64,000 bases of DNA, from contig CAZYVH010000002.1 of NCBI GenBank assembly GCA_964650905.1, positions 1 to 64,000 on the forward strand, read 5' to 3'. Position numbers and translations under genes: made by a program. Under the pieces are notes generated by a model, which did not search any database, was not told where the DNA came from, and was given only the letters and a program-made list of their open reading frames with translations. Source of the stretch: SZUA-36 sp964650905 (lineage in GTDB: Bacteria > Pseudomonadota > Gammaproteobacteria > Xanthomonadales > SZUA-36). Within the stretch, counting starts at the first letter, position 1, and the number at the start of each line of letters is the position of its first letter. This document shows, one piece after another, positions 17,403 to 26,440 of this stretch.

Positions 17403-19076
17403 TTACTCCCAACTCTGTAACAAATGAGGTTCATCAATTGACGGCGTCATCAAATGCAGCAGGGTATTGCGGCCAACGATGCCATCCGCCTGCAGACCAT
17501 TACGCAATTGAAAACCCTCTAGCCAGCGTTCAAATCCCGCATCAAATAACTGGCCGCCATGGTACGGCACATCAACCCGTGCTGCCATCTCCATGATCGT
17601 CGCAACCGCCGGGCCCGCATCACCCCGCTGTACCACCGGTGGCCAGTCAACTGCCTGTGGCCAGGCCGCAAGATAACTTCCGAGCCAGAGGGAATCCACA
17701 GCCGGTCTCGAGAGCGTTAACGGCTGGTCGGGGCTGCCAACCAGCAACTTTTCCCCGTCCATACCCAGCAGTAAAAGGTATGCCCGACTCTCGCCCTGTA
17801 ATAACAGGACCACCGGCAAACCCAAACGCCTGATCCTGGACCAACTGCCCTGTTCCATGACACAGGCATAACCAAGGCTGGTGTCGCCATCGCAGGCTGC
17901 CTGGATTGCCATCGCTGCCGTTTTGTCGTGCCACACATTGGCAAAGTCCTGCCAAACCCCGCGTTGATGATCGTCCAGCCACTGAGTTGCCAGCGTGACT
18001 GCTGTCGCGCTTTTTGCTCCCGTCGGTGCCGTGTCCGCTGCAACCGGTGTATTTGCGGGTACACCCTTAGCCCCCCGCTGGGTACTCTGCGCCTGCCCGG
18101 TTTCACTGGCGGTAGCCTGGTCGATTTTTGCCACCGCCTGTCCGGTCCCATGCCCAACGGGTGCGAGCAACGCTCCGAATTTGATCGTTAACATGATCAC
18201 GATCATCAAGAGACCCGCAGCACCCACCGCCCAGGGCCAGCGAGTGTGCCGGACACGGTGTTCACCCAGTTGCACTTCATTGGCGGCGGCGTGCACCATG
18301 GTAGCCGTCACGTCGGAACTTTCACTGACGTATGCGGCCGCAAGTGCCCGGTCAGCAATGATATTAATCAAACGGGGGATCCCCTGTGAGCGCTGATAGA
18401 GTGCCCGCATGGCACTGCGCCGAAACGGGTTACGCTGGGCGCCGGCAACTTGCATCCGGTGACGCACATACAATGGCGTATCTCCTGCGCTCAGCGGGGT
18501 CAGGTGAAAACGTGCGGTAATACGCTGGGCCAGTTGCCGCAAACTGCGGCGCTGCAGCAGTTCTCTCAGTTCCGGTTGTCCCAGCAATACCACCTGCAGG
18601 AGTTTCTCCTTGCTGGTTTCAAGGTTGGTCAGCAGCCTGACCTGTTCCAGCGCCTCGGGGCTGAGGTTTTGTGCCTCGTCAATAATCACGACCACCCGTT
18701 CACCGCGTGTATGCGCAGCTAAAAGGTAACGGTTCAGACCGTCGACCAGCAGCCGGGTACTGTCCTGGGTACCACGTATATCAATTTCCAGTTCTTCGGA
18801 GATTGCAGCCAACAGTTCACGAGGGGTCACCAGTGGGTTGAGTAACAGTGCAATACGGGTGTCGGCCGGCACCTGCTCCAGCAAACAGCGGCACAAGGTG
18901 GTTTTACCCGTTCCCACCTCACCGGTCAACTGCACGAAACCACCGCTGCCACCCTTGCCAATGCCGTACAGAAGGTGCGCCAATGCATCACGATGACGTG
19001 CACTCAAAAACACAAAAACGGGGTCCGGTGTGATTGAAAAAGGTGCCTCAACGAGGCCAAAATAACGCAGATACAT
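17403..19076 (-). CDS. ExeA/GspA-type AAA ATPase with peptidoglycan-binding domain
   Basis: A 557-residue ATPase paired with GspB. Domain order: AAA/MSHA-type ATPase (about 1-270) with Walker A TGEVGTGKTT and Walker B VVIIDEAQN; a membrane helix at about 280-300; a periplasmic region of about 375-460 that resembles an inactive C39-peptidase-like fold (AIQAACDGDTSLGYACVMEQ); and a C-terminal peptidoglycan-binding domain ending GLQADGIVGRNTLLHL. The opening MYLRYFGLVEAPFSITPDP is the family signature. In Aeromonas ExeAB binds peptidoglycan and assembles the secretin ExeD. Confidence 0.92.
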   Translation of the reverse strand: MYLRYFGLVEAPFSITPDPVFVFLSARHRDALAHLLYGIGKGGSGGFVQLTGEVGTGKTTLCRCLLEQVPADTRIALLLNPLVTPRELLAAISEELEIDIRGTQDSTRLLVDGLNRYLLAAHTRGERVVVIIDEAQNLSPEALEQVRLLTNLETSKEKLLQVVLLGQPELRELLQRRSLRQLAQRITARFHLTPLSAGDTPLYVRHRMQVAGAQRNPFRRSAMRALYQRSQGIPRLINIIADRALAAAYVSESSDVTATMVHAAANEVQLGEHRVRHTRWPWAVGAAGLLMIVIMLTIKFGALLAPVGHGTGQAVAKIDQATASETGQAQSTQRGAKGVPANTPVAADTAPTGAKSATAVTLATQWLDDHQRGVWQDFANVWHDKTAAMAIQAACDGDTSLGYACVMEQGSWSRIRRLGLPVVLLLQGESRAYLLLLGMDGEKLLVGSPDQPLTLSRPAVDSLWLGSYLAAWPQAVDWPPVVQRGDAGPAVATIMEMAARVDVPYHGGQLFDAGFERWLEGFQLRNGLQADGIVGRNTLLHLMTPSIDEPHLLQSWE

Positions 19077-19407
19077 GTTGAGTTTCCTGGGGCCTGTTGG
19101 GTAGTTTAGCCGGCTAACCCGGATATTTTAGCAGCATACTGAGAGGATGGCGCCTGACAGGCGGTACTGAACGCCGATCTTGATTGGGGATCATAACTGT
19201 AGCTTTGGGTTGCGGGAATTTCTTTTCTGGCAAGCCGAAAGTTTAGGAGGTTTTTCAAGACTGAGACTTGCTCATATAATAATAACAAAGTTATACTGAA
19301 AAGTTATTGTTTTTAATATCCCAATACCAATACTGTGATTCGTGCAACGTAATCCTTTGGTTTTGTGCCATTGAATCTGGGGAAACTACCTTGAGGCCTG
19401 AGCTTTC
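19077..19407. other. intergenic region carrying the cox operon leader
   Basis: No gene seen. It separates the exeA start from coxB and includes a candidate promoter at 19252-19280, so the coxB leader would be about 120 bases. No terminator-like hairpin or recognised operator was found. Confidence 0.5.
19252..19280 (+). promoter_or_regulatory. candidate sigma70 promoter of the cytochrome oxidase operon
   Basis: TTTTCA (19252-19257) and a perfect TATAAT (19275-19280) are separated by 17 bases, in an AT-rich stretch about 120 bases ahead of coxB. Confidence 0.45.
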
Positions 19408-20592
19408 ATGAAGAAGGAAAATACCGTCATTGTTGGTCTGGCAGTATTGGCCGCCGTCATCGCGGCCATATGGTTGCTGCTTGCTGCCCCGGCTTTGACC
19501 GGCAACGCGATCAATATGCCGCAAGGTGTAACACCGCAAAGTGCCGATAATTATGATCTGCATATGACCGTTTTGTGGATTTGCATCATTATCGGCGCAC
19601 TGGTTTACAGTACGATGTTTACATCCATCGTATTACACCGCAAATCCCGTGGCCACAAGGCAGCCCAGTTCAGCCATTCGACCCGTGCCGAGATTATCTG
19701 GACCATCATCCCTGTTCTGATTCTCGTTGCCATGGCCCTGCCGGCAACGCGCGCGCTGATCAGGTTGGAGGACACCAGCGGGGCCGAGATGACCATCAAA
19801 ATTACCGGGTTTCAATGGCGCTGGAAGTATGAATACCCGGACCAGGGCATTCAATACATATCTTCGCTCGACGCGGCATCCAATGTGGCCCGTCAGTTAC
19901 ATTCCGGTGTCGCACCGTCAAGTGTTGATAATTACCTGTTGAATGTCGACCACCCACTGGTCCTGCCGGTCGGCAAAAAAATCAAGATTCTGATCACCGC
20001 GGACGATGTGATCCACTCATGGTGGGTTCCTGATCTGGGTTGGAAAAAGGACGCCATCCCGGGCTTTATCAACGAGGCCTGGACCTTAATAGAAGAACCG
20101 GGTATCTACCGCGGCCAATGTGCGGAACTGTGTGGCAGGGATCATGGTTTTATGCCCATTGTCGTCAAGGCATTACCCGCAGCAGAATTTGAAAAATGGA
20201 TATATCAGGAATTAGCGGCTGAAAAAAGCCAGCAAGTGGATAGCGACCGACTCTGGAGCCGGCAGGACCTGATGCAACAGGGCAAAAACGTCTATGCGAG
20301 TGCCTGTGCAACCTGTCACCAACTCAACGGCCAGGGGCTTGAACCCGCCTTTCCGGCTTTGGCCGGAAGCACGGTGGCGACAGGGCCGGTCGCTGATCAT
20401 ATCGATATTGTCATGAATGGGCGGGCCGGCACCGCCATGAGCGCCTGGCGTGGGAAACTGACTGCAACGGATACTGCGGCTGTACTGACCTATACCCGTA
20501 ATGCCTTTGGCAACCACACCGTTGATGTTGTGCAACCACGCACAATTGCCGATATCAAGCGTCATAGCGAAGCATTGAGAACAGCACCATGA
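19408..20592 (+). CDS. coxB: cytochrome c oxidase subunit II with fused cytochrome c
   Basis: Takes electrons from cytochrome c and passes them to heme a in subunit I. The 394-residue protein has an N-terminal signal or helix, two membrane helices (about 52-72 and 93-110), a cupredoxin domain with the CuA ligands in GQCAELCGRDHGFM (about 237-249), then a fused cytochrome c domain with one heme site CATCH at about 300-304 and a distal Met (TAMSAW). The aromatic electron-entry segment FQWRWKYEY is present. It overlaps coxA by 4 bases (ATGA). Confidence 0.97.
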   Translation: MKKENTVIVGLAVLAAVIAAIWLLLAAPALTGNAINMPQGVTPQSADNYDLHMTVLWICIIIGALVYSTMFTSIVLHRKSRGHKAAQFSHSTRAEIIWTIIPVLILVAMALPATRALIRLEDTSGAEMTIKITGFQWRWKYEYPDQGIQYISSLDAASNVARQLHSGVAPSSVDNYLLNVDHPLVLPVGKKIKILITADDVIHSWWVPDLGWKKDAIPGFINEAWTLIEEPGIYRGQCAELCGRDHGFMPIVVKALPAAEFEKWIYQELAAEKSQQVDSDRLWSRQDLMQQGKNVYASACATCHQLNGQGLEPAFPALAGSTVATGPVADHIDIVMNGRAGTAMSAWRGKLTATDTAAVLTYTRNAFGNHTVDVVQPRTIADIKRHSEALRTAP

Positions 20593-22235
20593 GTGATATC
20601 ACCTATACCGATCTTGAACCGTCTGACGACGCACACACCGACCATGACCACAAACCGGAAGGTTTTCTGAACCGCTGGTTGTTCACCACCAACCACAAGG
20701 ACATCGGAACACTCTACCTGATATTTTCCCTATTGATGTTCCTCATCGGCGGCGCCATGGCCATGGTCATACGCGCCGAACTGTTCATGCCGGGCCTGCA
20801 GTTGGTCGAACCCGAATTTTTCAACCAGATGACCACCATGCACGCACTGATCATGGTGTTTGGCGCCGTCATGCCTGCCTGGGTAGGTTTTGCCAACTGG
20901 ATGATCCCGATGATGATCGGGGCACCCGATATGGCCCTGCCACGCATGAATAACTGGAGCTTCTGGATTTTGCCATTTGCATTTGCCATGTTGCTTTCAA
21001 CGTTGTTCATGGAGTCCGGCGGGCCGGCGGCAGGTTGGACCCTGTACCCACCCCTGTCCCTGCAAACCGGTGACAGTTTTGCATTTGTCGTATTCTCTGT
21101 GCACATGATGGGCATTTCTTCCATCATGGGTTCAATCAATATCATTGCAACCATCACCAATATGCGCGCCCCTGGCATGACTCTGCTGCGTATGCCAATG
21201 TTTGTCTGGACCTGGCTGATTACCGCCTTTTTGCTGATCGCGGTGATGCCGGTCCTCGCGGGTGCGGTGACGATGCTGCTGACTGACCACTTCTTTGGTA
21301 CCAATTTCTTCAACGCGGCCGGTGGTGGTGACCCGGTCATGTTCCAGCACATCTTCTGGTTCTTCGGACACCCCGAAGTTTACATTATGATCCTGCCGGC
21401 CTTTGGTGTGATTTCAGAAATTTTACCGACTTTTGCGCGCAAACCACTGTTCGGCTATGCCTCTATGGTCTATGCCACCGCGAGCATTGCGCTGCTGTCA
21501 TTTATCGTCTGGGCACACCACATGTTCACCGTTGGTATGCCCTTGCAGGGCGAATTGTTTTTCATGTATGCCACGATGCTGATCTCGGTACCTACCGGTG
21601 TCAAGGTGTTCAACTGGGTCAGCACCATGTGGCAGGGCGAAATGACATTTGAAACACCGATGCTGTTTGCGATCGCGTTCCTGGTGTTGTTCACCATTGG
21701 CGGCTTTTCCGGCTTGATGTTGGCCATCACCGCGGCGGATTTTCAATACCAGGATACCTATTTCGTGGTTGCACACTTCCACTATGTGCTGGTGCCGGGC
21801 GCGGTATTTGCATTAATGGCAGCGACGTATTACTGGCTACCCAAGTGGACTGGTCACATGTATTCCGAGACATGGGGCAAAATCCATTTCTGGTTGTCGG
21901 CTATATTCGTCAACGTACTTTTCTTCCCGCAACATTTCCTTGGTCTCGCCGGTATGCCACGCAGAATACCCGACTATTCACCGCAATTTGCCGATTTCAA
22001 CATGGTTTCATCCATTGGTGGTTTCGCTTTTGGCGCAACCCAGCTGATATTTGTCGGCGTCATCGCGCATTGCGTTTACAAAAGCAGGGTCAAGGCAGGC
22101 TCACGGGTCTGGGAAGGCGCCATGGGTCTGGAATGGACGCTGGATTCACCACCGCCCTACCACAGTTTTACTACACCACCGCTTGTATCCCATAACATGG
22201 TCCGTCATCCACGCAATACCGAGGCGCCGGAATGA
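20589..22235 (+). CDS. coxA: cytochrome c oxidase subunit I
   Basis: Catalytic heme-copper subunit, 548 residues, with twelve membrane helices. Diagnostic segments: FTTNHKDIGTLYLIF at the N-terminus, HALIMVFGAVMPA with a heme a ligand, the CuB/Tyr crosslink region FWFFGHPEVYIMILPAFG, VWAHHMFTVG with the two CuB histidines, and HFHYVLVPGAVFA with the remaining heme ligands. The glutamate of the D-channel (GHPEVY series plus HPE) is kept, so this is an A-type oxidase; ctaA and ctaB downstream supply heme A. Overlaps both neighbours by 4 bases. Confidence 0.98.
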   Translation: MSDITYTDLEPSDDAHTDHDHKPEGFLNRWLFTTNHKDIGTLYLIFSLLMFLIGGAMAMVIRAELFMPGLQLVEPEFFNQMTTMHALIMVFGAVMPAWVGFANWMIPMMIGAPDMALPRMNNWSFWILPFAFAMLLSTLFMESGGPAAGWTLYPPLSLQTGDSFAFVVFSVHMMGISSIMGSINIIATITNMRAPGMTLLRMPMFVWTWLITAFLLIAVMPVLAGAVTMLLTDHFFGTNFFNAAGGGDPVMFQHIFWFFGHPEVYIMILPAFGVISEILPTFARKPLFGYASMVYATASIALLSFIVWAHHMFTVGMPLQGELFFMYATMLISVPTGVKVFNWVSTMWQGEMTFETPMLFAIAFLVLFTIGGFSGLMLAITAADFQYQDTYFVVAHFHYVLVPGAVFALMAATYYWLPKWTGHMYSETWGKIHFWLSAIFVNVLFFPQHFLGLAGMPRRIPDYSPQFADFNMVSSIGGFAFGATQLIFVGVIAHCVYKSRVKAGSRVWEGAMGLEWTLDSPPPYHSFTTPPLVSHNMVRHPRNTEAPE

Positions 22236-22363
22236 ACCATGCACCGCCTACCAGTGAGTGGCAGTGTAAACGTCAGCGGGCGGTTAAAACGGCCCTGCTG
22301 CTCGGCCTGCTTGCCGTTCTGATTTTTGTGGCCTTCATCGCTTCATCTATCATGGGACTTTGA
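22232..22363 (+). CDS. 43-residue single-helix membrane peptide in the cox operon
   Basis: A 43-codon gene wedged between coxA and ctaG. Its ATG overlaps the coxA stop (ATGA) and its stop is one base before the ctaG start. The product begins MNHAPPTSEWQCKRQRAVKT and then has one hydrophobic helix (ALLLGLLAVLIFVAFIASSI). A small membrane gene at this exact place is known from many proteobacterial cox operons, where it is annotated as a cytochrome oxidase small assembly protein. Function is inferred from position only. Confidence 0.8.
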   Translation: MNHAPPTSEWQCKRQRAVKTALLLGLLAVLIFVAFIASSIMGL

Positions 22364-22364
22364 T

Positions 22365-22931
22365 TTGGATCAACAGCAGAAAAACCGTCGCCTGGCAAAA
22401 CGACTGGTACTGGTCGCCGTAGGTATGTTCGGCTTCGGTTTTGCCCTGTGGCCGCTGTACAACGTTTTTTGTAATGTCACCGGTCTCGGTGGCCGGGCCA
22501 TCCAGATCGAGCAAAACAACGACCAGGCGATTGCCTCTGAGCGGGTTGTGCAAATCCGTTTTGATGCCAGTGTCAACTCTTCACTGCCATGGATTTTCCA
22601 AGCTGAGGAGAAAACCATGCAAGTACAACTGGGCGTACCCACCAAAGCCCTGTACCTGACGATGAATCCGGCTGCCGAGGAAATGACCGGGCAGGCGATT
22701 TATAATGTCTCGCCACCCGAGGCCAGCCTGTATTTCGTCAAGACCGAGTGCTTCTGCTTCACCGAGCAGACCCTGGCGGCCAATGAAAGCCGCGAGATGC
22801 CTGTCATATTTTATGTGAAACCGGATTTGCCAGAGACTATCCAGGACATCACCTTGTCCTACACCTTTTTCCGCCAGGGCTATAGCCCGTCACACGGCAT
22901 GACCCACCATCAAGGAATAATCGGAAACTAG
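22365..22931 (+). CDS. ctaG: cytochrome c oxidase assembly protein CtaG/Cox11
   Basis: Copper chaperone that delivers Cu to the CuB site of subunit I. The 188-residue protein has a short cytosolic N-terminus, one membrane helix (about 13-33) and a periplasmic immunoglobulin-like domain with the copper-binding cysteines in KTECFCFTEQ. No ATG fits; TTG at 22365, one base after the preceding stop, gives the family-like opening LDQQQKNRRLAKRL. The frame is open to a TTG at 22326 inside the previous gene, which I consider less likely. Confidence 0.92.
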   Translation: MDQQQKNRRLAKRLVLVAVGMFGFGFALWPLYNVFCNVTGLGGRAIQIEQNNDQAIASERVVQIRFDASVNSSLPWIFQAEEKTMQVQLGVPTKALYLTMNPAAEEMTGQAIYNVSPPEASLYFVKTECFCFTEQTLAANESREMPVIFYVKPDLPETIQDITLSYTFFRQGYSPSHGMTHHQGIIGN

Positions 22932-22932
22932 C

Positions 22933-23802
22933 ATGGCTCAACACGCTGAAGGTTCATATTACGTGCCACACGGCACAAAATGGCCGATCCTGGGATCACT
23001 GGGGATGGTCACCACGCTGGCCAGCGCAGCCAACTGGTTAAATGGTTCATCGATAGCCGGGATCACGTTCTGGGTGGGTGTGGCCATTCTCGTTTTCATG
23101 CTGTTTGGCTGGTTTGGCACCGTCATCCGTGAGAGCGAAAGCGGCTTGTATAACGAACAGGTCGATGGCTCGTTCCGGCTGGGTATGGCCTGGTTCATAT
23201 ATTCGGAAGTGATGTTTTTTGCGGTATTGTTTGGTGCCCTGTTCTACGCGCGGGCACTGTCCGTACCCTGGCTGGGTGGGTCAGGCACCGGGGCTGCGAC
23301 CAATGAACTGCTGTGGCAGGGTTATCAGCCGATGTGGCCGACCAATGGCCCGGCCAACGTGGGCGGTGAATTCCAGACCATTCCTGCGTTTGGCGTGCCC
23401 TTTTTAAACACACTGATCCTGCTCAGCTCCGGTCTAACCATTACGCTGGCCCACCATGGCCTCATAAAGCAACGGCGCAAAGCACTGGTCGGCTGGCTGC
23501 TGGCCACGGTGATACTGGGTTTCAGCTTTATAACACTACAGGTGGGTGAGTACCATGAAGCTTACACCGAACTCGGTCTGACCTTTGGTTCCGGTATCTA
23601 TGGCGCGACTTTTTTCATGTTGACGGGTTTTCACGGCTTCCATGTAACATTGGGTGCGGTCATGTTGACGGTCATTATGCTACGCAGCCTCAAAGGGCAC
23701 TTTAAACCCCGGCAACATTTCGCATTTGAAGCCGTTGCGTGGTACTGGCATTTCGTGGATGTGGTCTGGCTGGGGCTGTTTATCTTTGTTTACGCTCTTT
23801 GA
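22933..23802 (+). CDS. ctaE: cytochrome c oxidase subunit III
   Basis: Seven-helix accessory subunit that stabilises the oxidase against turnover inactivation. The 289-residue protein shows the proteobacterial features GTVIRESESGLYN, MAWFIYSEVMFFAVLFGALFYAR (by its ends), GFHGFHVTLGAVML and the C-terminal FEAVAWYWHFVDVVWLGLF. It starts one base after the ctaG stop and ends the operon at a hairpin terminator. Confidence 0.97.
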   Translation: MAQHAEGSYYVPHGTKWPILGSLGMVTTLASAANWLNGSSIAGITFWVGVAILVFMLFGWFGTVIRESESGLYNEQVDGSFRLGMAWFIYSEVMFFAVLFGALFYARALSVPWLGGSGTGAATNELLWQGYQPMWPTNGPANVGGEFQTIPAFGVPFLNTLILLSSGLTITLAHHGLIKQRRKALVGWLLATVILGFSFITLQVGEYHEAYTELGLTFGSGIYGATFFMLTGFHGFHVTLGAVMLTVIMLRSLKGHFKPRQHFAFEAVAWYWHFVDVVWLGLFIFVYAL

Positions 23803-23819
23803 GTTGAATACACCTGCGC

Positions 23820-23849
23820 CAAAGCCCGCAACTCCAAGGGCTTTGTTTT
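23820..23849 (+). terminator. Rho-independent terminator after the cox operon
   Basis: CAAAGCCC (23820-23827) pairs with GGGCTTTG (23838-23845) around a 10-base loop and is followed by TTTT. Confidence 0.75.
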
Positions 23850-23871
23850 ACGGATAAACAGTCTTTTTTAT

Positions 23872-24099
23872 CTACCCTGCACCTTTATAATTGACCGGGC
23901 CGCCGGATGGCTCAATCCAGCCCGCCAGGAACATCAGGTAGAGAAGTATGAAGAGCAGCAATGAAAGTGCAATACGCCACACCAATCGACGCATCGTGCG
24001 CTCACCCCTGCCCTTGTCCCTGACCATAAAAACGAATGCAGAGCCCAGCGAATACAGAATCCCAAGCAGGAAGACGACAATAATGGCTTTGGCCAACAT
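23872..24099 (-). CDS. DUF2909 family small membrane protein
   Basis: A 75-residue protein with two membrane helices (about 4-26 and 40-62) separated by a basic loop (RDKGRGERTMRR). This twin-helix family is found beside cytochrome oxidase assembly genes in gammaproteobacteria. It is divergent from the SURF1 gene with only 18 bases between starts. No biochemical role is known; a part in oxidase assembly is a guess from context. Confidence 0.82.
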   Translation of the reverse strand: MLAKAIIVVFLLGILYSLGSAFVFMVRDKGRGERTMRRLVWRIALSLLLFILLYLMFLAGWIEPSGGPVNYKGAG

Positions 24100-24117
24100 C
24101 AGGTCAGTATAATAAAT

Positions 24118-24852
24118 ATGGCGGAAAAAGTATTGAGTTCGTGTAAACCTTCCATCGGTATTACACTGGTGCTGTTGCCGCTGGTGTTGTTATTCGCCGG
24201 TTTGGGGACATGGCAACTACACCGGGCAACCCAGAAAACGGTGCTGGAGCAGCAGTTCCTGGTGGCTCAAAGCATGCCGTTGGCAGAAGCCCTGCAGGGG
24301 GACAACCGTTTTGCACAGGTACAAGCCGATGGTCACTATGACACGCAACGGCATGTCCTGCTGGATAACCAGGTTTGGCACGGACATGCTGGTGTATACG
24401 TCTTCACACCGTTTTACCTGCCGGGCGGCAGCGCCATTCTGGTCAACCGGGGCTGGCTGCCGATGCCACCTGATCGCAGAACCCTGCCCCGGGTTGCAAC
24501 ACCTGCTCAGGATATCGTTTTGCGAGGCAGACTCAACACCGCGCCGGTTCCCGGTCGCAAACTCGGCCCCGCTGACCAACTTGATAACAGCCACTGGCCA
24601 CAACTGGTAACCTATCTGGATATTGCGGATATTTCCGCTGCCCTTGGAACAGCGCTGGATCAAAAAATCGTACAACTATCTCCAGGTGAGACTTCCGGAT
24701 TTAAGGGGCGTGAATGGCAACCGGTGTTCCTCACATCCAAACGCCACCGGGCCTATGCGTTCCAGTGGTTTGCATTGTCGATGGCGTGTATCGTATTGTG
24801 GCTTTTCTCCGGATTCAGGAGTGCTGCCCCAAGGCACCAGGCCAGGCCATGA
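24118..24852 (+). CDS. SURF1 family cytochrome oxidase assembly protein
   Basis: Membrane protein that helps insert heme A into subunit I. The 244 residues have the SURF1 layout: an N-terminal helix (LVLLPLVLLFAGLGTWQL, with the family GTWQLHR), a periplasmic domain with DNQVWHGHAGVYVFTPF and ILVNRGWLP, and a C-terminal helix (HRAYAFQWFALSMACIVLWL). It is the first gene of SURF1, Sco-like, ctaA, ctaB, each overlapping the next by 4 bases. Confidence 0.93.
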   Translation: MAEKVLSSCKPSIGITLVLLPLVLLFAGLGTWQLHRATQKTVLEQQFLVAQSMPLAEALQGDNRFAQVQADGHYDTQRHVLLDNQVWHGHAGVYVFTPFYLPGGSAILVNRGWLPMPPDRRTLPRVATPAQDIVLRGRLNTAPVPGRKLGPADQLDNSHWPQLVTYLDIADISAALGTALDQKIVQLSPGETSGFKGREWQPVFLTSKRHRAYAFQWFALSMACIVLWLFSGFRSAAPRHQARP

Positions 24853-25451
24853 AACTGACACGCCAACAGCTGATGCTGCTGGGTATTGCCGCACTCTTTT
24901 GCGGGCCGCTTTTCCTGGTCATGCTGATGCGTTCATCCTGGTGGGATTATCAGCCTGCACGTCTGAATAATCATGGTCAGCTGCTACAGCCACCGCTGCA
25001 GCTCACACTGGCTGACAACCACGCCATCGATGGCAAATGGTTACTGCTCTACCTGCTCCCCGAAACCTGTGAACGGCAATGCACCGGCATGATCACCGCA
25101 TTGCGACAGATCCACACAGCCGCCGGCCGGCAAAGACAACAGCTCACGCTCGTTTTACTGGGCGCCAGCGACCCTGACCCCACTTTACGCGAACAACTTC
25201 TTTCGCTCTACCCGCTACTTGTCTTTGTCACCGACAAGCCCGCAAAAACACTTGCAAGGCTGTCACAGATCAAACCAGGAAAGACCTCTGAGGCGGGTGG
25301 GTCAGGAGAAAGGGATAGACACTTTGATACCTTTATCGTCGACCCTGACCAACGAGTGATTCTCGCTTATAATGCAGAACATAATCCAAACGACATCAAC
25401 ACGGACCTGAAACGCTTGCTGAAGTGGTCCAAGCAGGACACTATGCCATGA
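24849..25451 (+). CDS. membrane-anchored Sco-like thioredoxin-fold protein
   Basis: A 200-residue protein with one N-terminal membrane helix (about 8-27) and a periplasmic domain. Several points suggest a Sco1/SenC-like copper chaperone: the Cys-x3-Cys motif in PETCERQCTGM where Sco proteins have the copper cysteines, a following helix, and a later histidine in RDRHFDTFIVDP, aligned with the Sco copper histidine. It lies in the SURF1-ctaA-ctaB operon. Homologues are usually listed as hypothetical; the Sco assignment is my inference. The open frame extends upstream, but ATG at 24849 overlaps the SURF1 stop. Confidence 0.65.
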   Translation: MKLTRQQLMLLGIAALFCGPLFLVMLMRSSWWDYQPARLNNHGQLLQPPLQLTLADNHAIDGKWLLLYLLPETCERQCTGMITALRQIHTAAGRQRQQLTLVLLGASDPDPTLREQLLSLYPLLVFVTDKPAKTLARLSQIKPGKTSEAGGSGERDRHFDTFIVDPDQRVILAYNAEHNPNDINTDLKRLLKWSKQDTMP

Positions 25452-26440
25452 ACCTGAACTTTCACAGATTGGCAGCGCTGGCTGCCATCATCGCCTTTTG
25501 CGTAATCGTTCTGGGTGCCTGGGTGCGTCTGTCGCACGCGGGACTCGGCTGCCCCGACTGGCCGGGATGTTACGGTCAGCTGACCTGGCCTGAGGCAAGT
25601 CACGAGATTGCGTCGGCCAACGAGGCATTTCCAGAACGGCCTTATGAAGCAACCAAGGCCTGGCGTGAAATGGTCCACCGTTACCTGGCCGGCGCGCTGG
25701 TGCTGCTGGTGTTTGCCCTGACCCTGAAAGCCTGGCGTGAACCGCAATCAACACAGCTCATCAAGCGACTGACAGCCTTTTTGGTATTACTGATCGTATT
25801 CCAGGCGCTGCTGGGTATGTGGACGGTCACGCTGAAACTCAAACCCATCATCGTTATGGCACATTTGCTGGGTGGTTTGACCACGTTCTCGATTCTGCTG
25901 TGGCTGGTATTTTCCAGTCGCACCGGTGCACAGGCAGCACCCGACAAACGCGCCCGCAAGCTCCGGGGACTTATCGTCATCGCATTGGTCGTACTGGCCA
26001 TGCAGATAGCACTGGGTGGTTGGACCAGCGCCAATTACGCAGCGCTGGCCTGCCCGGATGTACCAGCCTGTACCGGTCAGTGGTGGCCCGATACCAATTT
26101 CAGGGAAGGCTTTGTCCTGTGGCGTGAAATCGGCGTTGACTATGAAGGGGGCATCCTCGATCAACCCTCAAGGATAGCCATACACATGGCTCACCGTATC
26201 GGCGCGGTAATAACATTGTTGATGTTGCTGTTGATGGCCGCTCGTGCCATCAAAGTCCCACAGTTACGTGCCAGTGGGCAACTACTGCTGGTGCTGGTAT
26301 TGGGGCAGTTTACACTCGGGGTTCTGAACGTGGCGCTTTACCTGCCCCTGGCCAATGCCGTGGCCCACAATGCCGGCGCGGCGCTGTTGCTGGCGACTTT
26401 GCTCGGTATGCTGAACAAATCGAGCCGACAGAACTATTGA
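25448..26440 (+). CDS. ctaA: heme A synthase (COX15/CtaA)
   Basis: Oxidises the methyl group of heme O to the formyl group of heme A. The 330-residue, eight-helix protein has the four heme-ligand histidines in conserved contexts: MVHRYLAGA, VMAHLLGGLT, HMAHRIGAV and VAHNAGAALL. The opening GAWVRLSHAGLGCPDWPGCYG is the type seen in proteobacteria. ATG at 25448 overlaps the previous stop; its own stop overlaps the ctaB start. Confidence 0.96.
   Translation: MNLNFHRLAALAAIIAFCVIVLGAWVRLSHAGLGCPDWPGCYGQLTWPEASHEIASANEAFPERPYEATKAWREMVHRYLAGALVLLVFALTLKAWREPQSTQLIKRLTAFLVLLIVFQALLGMWTVTLKLKPIIVMAHLLGGLTTFSILLWLVFSSRTGAQAAPDKRARKLRGLIVIALVVLAMQIALGGWTSANYAALACPDVPACTGQWWPDTNFREGFVLWREIGVDYEGGILDQPSRIAIHMAHRIGAVITLLMLLLMAARAIKVPQLRASGQLLLVLVLGQFTLGVLNVALYLPLANAVAHNAGAALLLATLLGMLNKSSRQNY

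Noticed and set aside
24108..24113. TATAAT immediately before the SURF1 ATG, suggesting a leaderless transcript
   Set aside because: No matching -35 element at the right distance; not enough to call a promoter.
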